Translations under genes and position numbers: made by a program
The notes under the pieces: model-generated
What the model saw: only the letters and a program-made list of their open reading frames with translations
What the model was told of the DNA's origin: nothing
The model's database searches: none
Shown here: piece by piece, positions 57,301-64,000 of the stretch
Layout: every line of letters begins with the position of its first letter
How positions within the stretch are numbered: the first letter of the stretch is position 1
From: Phaeosaccion multiseriatum
Lineage: Eukaryota; Ochrophyta, other classes
Direction: 5' to 3'
DNA: 64,000 nt
Assembly (NCBI GenBank): GCA_965112735.1
Contig: OZ218953.1
Coordinates: 1,674,001 to 1,738,000, forward strand

Positions 57301-59133
57301 TGTGCAAGCTTCGCCTGATGCTCCCCTGTACTTGCGCGCAGGTCCACGACTCGAGTCTGCGCCTCTCGCTCTCGAGCTTTGCCCTGCTGGAGGGCCGCTG
57401 CCTGCTCAGCAGCTTCTTCGGAGAGGGGCTTGTTGTCCTCCTGCCCAACACGCGCACACGCACACGCACACGCACACGCACACGCACACGCACACGCACA
57501 AGAGGAGAGAGCAATGAGGCCACCGCCGAGCAAGCATGCCCTCCTCATGCCTTCTCTGTCTGTCTCCCTCTCCCTCTCCCTCTCCCTCTCCCTCTCCCTC
57601 TTCCTCTTCCTCCCCCCCCCCTCCCTCTCTCACTCCCCCTATCTTTCTCTTGCCCACCCATCAAGCCGCAGAAGCCGGCCCATATGCCTGCCCATATGCC
57701 TGCCCATATGCCTGTCACCCCCCCCCCCCCCCGCCCCCCTCATGCCTCTGCTCGCACCAAGCACACACGCACCTCTTTCCGACGGACTTGAAGGGCGAGG
57801 CTCTTCCCCTCCTTCTCCAGCGCCTCCAGCTTGGTGCGCGCCTCCCGCTCAACAGCCTCCGCCCCAATTCTCCTCATCGCCCACACCTTCCTCCGACTGC
57901 TCCGAAGCTCCTCCTCCGCCCTCTGCAGGCGCTCGAACTGTGCGACTGCGGGGGAGAGGAGGGCTTGGCGTGCAGCCGCCTAGTTGGTCAGTTGGTGGTA
58001 CAGTGTTGTGGGGTATACACATGGGCCATCAAGCATGCCCGCCGGCCAGGAAGAGGAGGCTTAGTGTCAGGATACACAGGGCGAGGAAGGAGCAGGGAAG
58101 GGGCAGGGAAGCGCAAGGGAAGGGCAAGGAAAGGGCACGGGATGTATATCTGCTTGACATGATGCCTGCTGGACACATGTCATCCAGTGTCATCCTTACC
58201 TGCTGGACCTTGACCTTGAGGGAGATTCCGAGGGCATGCAAGTCGTCGATATCGCGATTGGCCTCCACTACGCGCAGTCTCGCCTCCTTCCAATCAAGTT
58301 AAGACCACGTGTCAAACGCCCAGGGGAAGAGTATATGTGCGTGTTAATGTGGGAGATGTATCAAGAAGAGTGTTCATTCGTTGCGCGACACACCAGCCCA
58401 GATGGGGTGTCCACAGTAAGCGAGCACAGCGTCAGCCACCATCACCACAGCCTAATTCGCAACCCGCAGTCAACCCGCCGCCACTTTTCTGCCTCCTTGC
58501 TCCAGCCCCGGAGCAAGCTTCCTTGTTGCCTGCGTTGCCTTTGTTGCCTTTGTTGCCCGCCTGTGCTCTGCTGTGCTCTGCTGTGCTCTGCTGTGCTCTG
58601 CTGTGCTCTGCTGTGCTCTGCTGTGCTCTGCTGTGCTCTGCTGTGCTGTGCTGTACTATACTGTACTCACCTCAGTGCCGGCAATCTTCTCGAAGAAGTT
58701 GAGCAGGGACAGATTGTCCAAGCGCTGTGCGACGGACACCGCCCCCTGCCGCGCCACGTATGCGTCCGTGTTGCGCAAGTCGAACCCCGCAAAGGCGTTG
58801 AGTCGAGTCATCATGCCTCCCAAAGAAGTCGTCGCCGCCGTCCCTGCCTTGTTGTTGCGTCCTCTCTTCGTTCCCACGCGCACGCGCCCTCCTGCGCACG
58901 CTTCTGCTGCTACTCCGGCTGCTGTATCACCAACTGCTTCTATCTCATCACCAGACACTGCTCCTGATCGTGGCTCATCCGTCTGACCTCCCCCCCCCCC
59001 TTCCATCTTCCTCGACCTCTTTCTCTTTCTCGGAGGAGAGGCACATGCGGCGGCTGGTGGCGCGGGGGCGGGAGTCCCGGGCACCAGAGCCTCCTTGGGG
59101 CATCCACCGACCCCTCCATCCCCCTCTTCGCCC

Positions 59134-59191
<58 letters not shown>

Positions 59192-59918
59192 GCTGCTGTT
59201 GCTGCTGCTGCTGCTGCTTCTGGTCCTTCTCCTGCTGTTGCTCCTTCTCCTGCTGTTGCTCCTCACTCCCACCTTCCCCACCATCGTCCGTGAGCCCGAT
59301 CTTTACCCCTCGAGCTACTTCTTCTCCTTCGGCCCCCCAGCCGAAGTCCTCCTCCTTGAGCGAGTAGACGGACTTTCCGGTGTCGTAGGACAATCTCCGA
59401 CCCGCCTCCACTGCTGCTACGAGCCTGCCCGCACCCCACTTCTCAAACCGAACCACAACGGAGGCTTCGACAGAAGCGCCGTTTTCTGTCTTGTTGCTCC
59501 CTCTCTGGCGCCTCCTCTGTTGTTGTTGTTGTTGTTGTTGCTCTTCCTCCCACTCCTCTTCGTCGTCGCCGTCATCCTCCTCACCATCTTGGTTGTTTTC
59601 CTCGTCGCTACAAGCATTGACACCGTCGTCAGCTCCGCCCCCATCTGCTCCTCTCGAAAGGAGATCATTGTGCGCCTTGACGAGGGCCTGGTTCACCACC
59701 TCCTTTACCGATGCACCTCGCCTGCCACTCCCGAGCACAAAAAGTAAGCCTTCGATCACTGCGGACTTGCCCGTGCCGTTTGCCCCCAAAAGACAGGACA
59801 GGGGCGTGGACCGTTGTTGATCCTGCTGCCGCTCCTCCCACCCAGGAAGTAGGTCGATGCTGCATCTATCCTTGAAGCTAAGAAAGCCCTGGAGCTCCAC
59901 GCGACGCAGCAGAAGCAT
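49895..59918 (-). CDS. Divergent SMC-family ATPase
   Basis: Twenty exons: 59918..58671, 58286..58200, 57979..57773, 57440..57300, 57025..56888, 56556..56463, 56256..56121, 55908..55846, 55732..55209, 54990..54830, 54584..54418, 54123..53981, 53789..52923, 52686..52172, 51889..51854, 51622..51464, 51324..51241, 50875..50756, 50544..50265 and 50007..49895; 1760 residues, all phases consistent. Walker A GANGTGKS (45-52), Q-loop VARQGAVS (~391), two long coiled coils separated by a hinge-like region (exons 9-12, [20 protein letters not shown] and [12 protein letters not shown]), signature LLSGGQQ created at a splice junction (~1628-1633), Walker B/D-loop [12 protein letters not shown] (~1652-1663) and H-loop [11 protein letters not shown] dimers organise or repair chromosomes. 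It cannot be placed confidently in SMC1-6. Low-complexity inserts (poly-Gln in exon 1, Gly-Ala-Ala run in exon 19) enlarge the head. The 3' end may alternatively splice at GTAGTG. Confidence 0.85.
53651..53673 (-). repeat. Dispersed CAGTTGGTGATACAG-type motif copy (coding)
   Basis: The minus strand reads CAGCAGCAGTTGGTGGTACA then GCA; it encodes QQQLVVQQ in exon 13 of the SMC gene. Confidence 0.75.
58559..58650 (+). repeat. Decamer tandem repeat (TGTGCTCTGC)n in SMC intron 1
   Basis: About nine copies of a 10-bp unit CTGTGCTCTG, just downstream (on the minus strand) of the exon 1 donor. Confidence 0.92.
58921..58937 (-). repeat. Dispersed CAGTTGGTGATACAG motif copy (coding)
   Basis: The minus strand reads GCAGTTGGTGATACAGC and encodes AVGDTA in exon 1 of the SMC gene, a different frame from the HSF-gene copy. 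Confidence 0.8.
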
Positions 59919-60577
59919 TGTTCCTACAACCTGCTCCTTAGGTGGCCTACTGCGTCTGCTGCAGCTGCGGAGGGAAGAGGACCCGGTGTTGTTTGGCGGG
60001 AAGAACGCCTAGGCAGTAAAAAAGGCAGCCCGCTCGCCACACGACGCCTGTCGCGCTGACACGTCCACGACGACCCCTCCCTCTTCTCCTTCTCCGCTAC
60101 TATTGTGTTCAATGCTGAAGGAAGGGAGAGGTCTTGTCCCCTCTCCCGCCGATTGGTCTTCGGCCGGGTCTTGTGGTTCTCCGGCTGCCCGCTGTGAGTC
60201 TGGGCCCAGTTTCAGTTTTTCACCCCCCTTCCTCCTTCCTCCTTCTCTCCTTATAGCAGCGACACACCGAGCAGAAGCAAAGCTCTGCAACGTGGGGAGA
60301 TCAACGGTATTCATCTTAAGCGGGGATTGGGCCGGAAGTTCCAAGTTGATCCGTGGTTGTGAGCTAGACGCAAGCCAAAACAATGGACCAACGGCAACAA
60401 AAGGGAGAAAGTTGAGGAAAGAACAAGTGTGAGGAAAGGCGAGAAGTGAGAAACAGAGGATGGATTGAAAGAGTGGCCTAAGAGTCGGGTGGCTGTGGCG
60501 CGTCGGCTTTGAACGTGGGCGTCCATCTCAGCTAAGCTATACACCTTTGAGAGAGAGGGAGGGCAGTTGGATTCGCC
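59919..60577. promoter_or_regulatory. Divergent intergenic region, SMC / cyclase-like gene
   Basis: 659 bp between two start codons. No additional gene is supported; the open frames here have no recognisable domain. Confidence 0.45.
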
Positions 60578-63379
60578 ATGCTGCTCAAGATCAGAAAGAG
60601 GTTGGGCAACAACCGCAACACTGTGGACGGAAACAGCAGCCCACCACCTCTGCAGCAGCAGGAGAGCGAGGACTTAGCTTCGCCTACAGCAAGTGGAGGG
60701 AAGAAACCCAGCAGCAGCAGTAGCAGCAGCACCAGCACCAGCAGCAGATGGGGTGGTGTGGGTGGGCGCTTTGGAGGGACCGGTGGACAGGGTCATGTTG
60801 GGGGAGGGAAAGAAAATGCCACTGCGACTACAGCTGCTGATCCAGAGCTTCCTCTGAAGGAGGAGAAGGAGCAGGGGGCGGCCAAGAAGCCAACAAACGG
60901 CTCGGCAGGCTTGACTCCCTCACAGCGCCTGCTAAAGAGTCTGCGCCTGTCCCCTTGCGCGCTGGAAAGCGTCGTAGAGAGTCCTTCGAGCTTCGTGGAC
61001 GGAGAAGGAGTGGCACTGGATGTCGCGAGTCCGCAAAGCTCTGGGAGTGTCTTCACCGTCGACAAGGAGAAAGGGGAGGAGCAGGAGCAGCCGCAGGAGC
61101 GCAAGGCTGGCGAGGCGAGAGATGGTCTCAGCGAAGATGGCATCTTTGGGACTACCGACGACCCTACTCCTACCACGGTGGACTCGATGCTGCCTCTCAC
61201 CACGCACGAACAGAGCGACCACGTGCTACAGTCTTTCTTCTCCACTTCGCCCCCTCCGCACCCTCCTCCTCCTCCTCCCCCCCCTGCTCCTCCTCAAGCC
61301 GCTGATGCGGCAGTCATCATTGGGGGCGGGCCGGGGGTGTTCAACAGTACAGGCGGGACTCGAAGCCTCCCGGGTGGGGGCGGACTCCTCGACCCCGCCC
61401 GCCGGGGAAGGACACTCACCAGCGCGGTGGACTTCCGCGGACGCTTTTCAGAGTCAGGTATGCATGGATGTCGGTCAGAAAAGCATGGCTGACGAGGACA
61501 CACAATTAATCGAGCTCTTCCCTCCAGCTGCCTCACACCGCCCCCTCCGCTTCCAACACCGTGTGTCGTGCTGCTTCTCGGCCTCACGTGACGCCGAACC
61601 TACCCATGAACAACAGAGAAAAGCACGACAGCACCAGCAGGAGGAATAGCAGCAGTTGGTGATACAGCAGCAGCCGCAGCAGCAGCAGCAGAAGCAGCAG
61701 CAGCGGGTGGGGGGAGCGACTCGCTCGCGGCGGGGGCAGCAGGCGTAGGCGGGGACATGGGCCCAGGAGGGAGGAGGTACACCGTCATGTCACTGGATAT
61801 TCCCTGCAGCATCTCCACCACGTCCTCGGTGGACGACAGCAGTGGGCCCTACGGGTACCTACAGACCGGCCTGAGCAGCAGCGTGCTCGGCACCCCCTTC
61901 AACAGCACAGGAGGAAACAGCAGAACGGGTGGTGGTGGAGGAGGGGGGGGTCATGGTACCAGCGGTATCGCACACAGCATGTCGTTCTCGTCGGTCGCCT
62001 CTTCCCCCGTGGGCAAAGCTCACCACCCTCATAGCCAGCGACGGGCAGGAGGGGGCGCGGGAGGGGGAGGGCAGCAGGGCAAATCGGGAGGGGTGGGCAG
62101 TGTCCTGACGAGTGGTCTCTTCTCTCCATCCAAGAGGAGCCGTGGCGGCGGGGCGGGGGCGGGGGCTGGGACTCCTGTTGGCTCCCCCCGGGGGGCGTAC
62201 CTCTCTTCTTCCTCCACTTTGGTGCGATCCAGTTCTGTTTTCTCTTTTGGAAGGAGTGGGGGGGGGGGGGGAGGAGGTTCTGCCTTTCCAGGAGGAGGGG
62301 GAGGAGGAGCAGGCACGTGTAGCAGCAGTAGCAGGGGCAGCAGCAGCAGCAGCAGAAGTAACTTGCTGAGACAGCAGTCCTCGTCGTCGTCTTCGAGCTT
62401 CCACCGCAGCTTCATTCTGGAGACGCAAACGAGGAAGTGGCAAACACGCACGCTTGCCTCATTCTTGCCGGACTTCTTGCTGCGTGACTTTCTGGAGAAC
62501 CACGCCAAGCAGGGCTACGTGTGGGGTCAGGAGCCGGGCATGAAGGAGTGCCATGGCGCCATCGCCATGATGGATCTGTGTGGCTTCACAAGACTGGCGG
62601 AGGACCTGAATCAACTCGACGCGGGAGGGGGGCTCCTGGCACCGCCGCCGCCCCTGAGCGGAGGGGATGGGGCGGGAGGAGGCGCAACCGTTTCAGCCAC
62701 GGCTGCTGCTACAGCTGAAGCGACAATGGCAGCGGCAAGGACAAGGACGAGAGTTGGGGGCACGGCCGGCGACCCCTCTTTTGTGTCTGCTCGTGCTGCA
62801 GATGGGATAGTGGAGGAGAGGGCAGCGGGACAACAGCAGGGCACCCCGGGGGGCAAGAGGAAGCGGCGCAGGAGTAGCGAAGGCTCCCGGGGAGAGGAGG
62901 AGGAGGAGGAGGAGGAGGAGGAGGAGGAGGAGGAGCAACGGGGAGAGACAGCAGCGGAACAAGCCAGCGACCCCCCTTCGGCTGTTGCATCCCACTCAGC
63001 AGCCGCAGCAGTTGGTAATACAGCAGCAGCGAGTGGTGCTAGTGTCGCAAGCAGCTCCATGGGGTGCGTGGGAGGAGGTGGTGTCTCTTATGTGTCCTCC
63101 TCTCGCCCGGAGAGGGTAGGGTCCAGACGCCGCAGTCTGAGTCTTTCGCCGAGCAAAATTGCCATTTGTCGGAGTGGGGTGGGCGGCACATTGGAAGTTT
63201 GTTGTCCGCCGGTGGTGGTAAGTGGTACCTCGGATAACAACGAGAAGGCACAGCACATCGAGCCACCACCCCGTGAGAGTCACAGAGAGCGAGCAGACAC
63301 ACTGCCTTCACACGAGGGCCAGTTACAGAAACAGCAGCAACGGCGGCCTCAGATACCACTCCCGGATCAGGGGGTGATA

Positions 63380-63414
<35 letters not shown>

Positions 63415-64000
63415 TATCAGCCGCGGAGATGTATCCGCGGCAGTGACTGTGGATGGGGAGGAGGTGGTGGTGGTGGTGGAGGAGGAGGGGGACAGTGACA
63501 AGGAGAATCTCGGACAAGAAGAAAGAACGACCAAGGAGGCTAAGAAAAGGCGCTCGAACTCGAACGGCTCTCGCCAAAGCTTTGGGACCACCACCAGCAG
63601 CAACAGCAGTACTAGCAGTACTAGTGGCAGCGGTGATAGCAATGACAGCAACAACGCTCCCGGACCTGCAGCAGGGGGCAAGGAGGCCAAAGCTCTGCCG
63701 CCCCAGCAGGGGGCAGGGAAGGGCGTGCCTAGCTTCAGCGGCAATCAGACCCTTCCCTCACCTTTCGTCGTTGGTCCTCCGCGCTCTTCGCTTGTCTCTG
63801 CCAGGCCGCAAGTAGTCCACCCTTCTCGCGACCGCCCGAGCCTCGGACACTTGGGTCATCGCCACCATCACCACCCCCAAGGACGAGTAGGAGTAGGAGG
63901 ATTAGCAGGAGGCAGTCCAGTCCGTCCCTCCTCCGCTGCGGTGGCTGCTGCTGCCGCGGCGGCTGCAGCCCTCGCGGCCAGCAAGACGGGATTGGGCATG
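60578..64000 (+). CDS. Class III nucleotidyl cyclase-like protein, N-terminal part (3' truncated)
   Basis: Exon 1 60578..61457 joins in phase 1 to an exon starting near 61617 that stays open to the window end (over 1000 residues so far). The acceptor is uncertain: several in-phase AGs occur between 61614 and 61640. Most of the protein is low complexity (Ser, Gly, Pro, Ala, Gln). The recognisable part is around 62400-62625: SFILETQTRKWQTRTLASFL, PDFLLRDFLENHAKQGYVWG, and IAMMDLCGFTRLAEDLNQ, which matches the first strand and metal-binding Asp of class III adenylate/guanylate cyclases (FxDxxGFTxLxE), closest in style to soluble cyclases. The rest of the catalytic fold has not appeared by the window end; a Ser/Ala/Glu-rich stretch of over 450 residues follows instead. 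Two CAGTTGGTRATACAG copies encode AVGDTAAA and AVGNTAAA. Confidence 0.65.
61651..61671 (+). repeat. Dispersed CAGTTGGTGATACAG motif copy (coding)
   Basis: AGCAGTTGGTGATACAGCAG then C; encodes AVGDTAA in the cyclase-like gene. Confidence 0.8.
63005..63030 (+). repeat. Dispersed CAGTTGGTGATACAG motif copy, one mismatch (coding)
   Basis: GCAGCAGTTGGTAATACAGC then AGCAGC; encodes AAVGNTAAA in the cyclase-like gene. Confidence 0.8.

Noticed and set aside
60460-60545. tRNA-like segment on the minus strand with a GTTCAAAG-like loop
   Set aside because: The acceptor and anticodon stems could not be paired; similarity is limited to a few bases.

Overview
The window is nuclear DNA from a photosynthetic eukaryote. 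It carries intron-rich genes with GT-AG introns (plus two GC-AG introns), eukaryote-only families (Arp2, U1-70K, Rad6/Ubc2, SEL1L/Hrd3, an HSF-type factor, an SMC ATPase) and nucleus-encoded plastid proteins. The plastid fructose-1,6-bisphosphatase begins with a signal peptide ending in ASAFMP, the cleavage motif of secondary red-lineage plastids, and Vipp1 has a similar leader. This points to a stramenopile alga. I favour a eustigmatophyte-like alga, but the genus is inference. No rRNA, tRNA or CRISPR was recognised. Exon coordinates were built by hand from splice sites and reading-frame phase; every complete model closes in frame.

Layout. 1-5.5 kb: two tandem paralogous secreted zinc metalloproteases (the first truncated by the window edge) flank an antisense LOG-family gene. 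5.7-10.8 kb: a plastid-targeted methyltransferase-like gene (-), a GT8 glycosyltransferase (+) and a small TPR protein (-). 11.4-14.8 kb: ARP2 (+), convergent with a long HSF-domain gene (-, to 18.7 kb). 18.7-20.9 kb: a gene-poor repeat island with long inverted repeats and a 262-bp palindromic MITE-like element. 20.9-25.5 kb: a coiled-coil protein with a poly-Gly tract. 25.7-28.2 kb: a GGCT-like membrane protein and UBC2/RAD6 (both -). 29.5-33.0 kb: VIPP1 (+). 33.7-41.6 kb: a 19-exon SEL1L/Hrd3-like ERAD protein with a VHL-like N-terminal segment. 42.4-44.2 kb: U1-70K (-), 191 bp from plastid FBPase (+, to 49.0 kb). 49.9-59.9 kb: a 20-exon divergent SMC ATPase (-). 60.6 kb to the end: the start of a class III nucleotidyl cyclase-like gene (+).

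The genes do not form a pathway. Themes are plastid biogenesis and carbon metabolism (Vipp1, FBPase, methyltransferase), ubiquitin and ERAD (Ubc2, SEL1L), chromosome and RNA machinery (SMC, U1-70K) and signalling (HSF, cyclase, LOG). Genes are packed tightly, with several divergent pairs 160-280 bp apart. Introns and low-complexity coding stretches are loaded with microsatellites.

The most unusual signal is a short dispersed DNA motif, CAGTTGGTGATACAG, usually embedded in CAG/GCA runs. It recurs about nine times in exons (in different reading frames), introns and intergenic DNA. A second is a tandem array in an FBPase intron made of copies of the exon end together with its splice donor.
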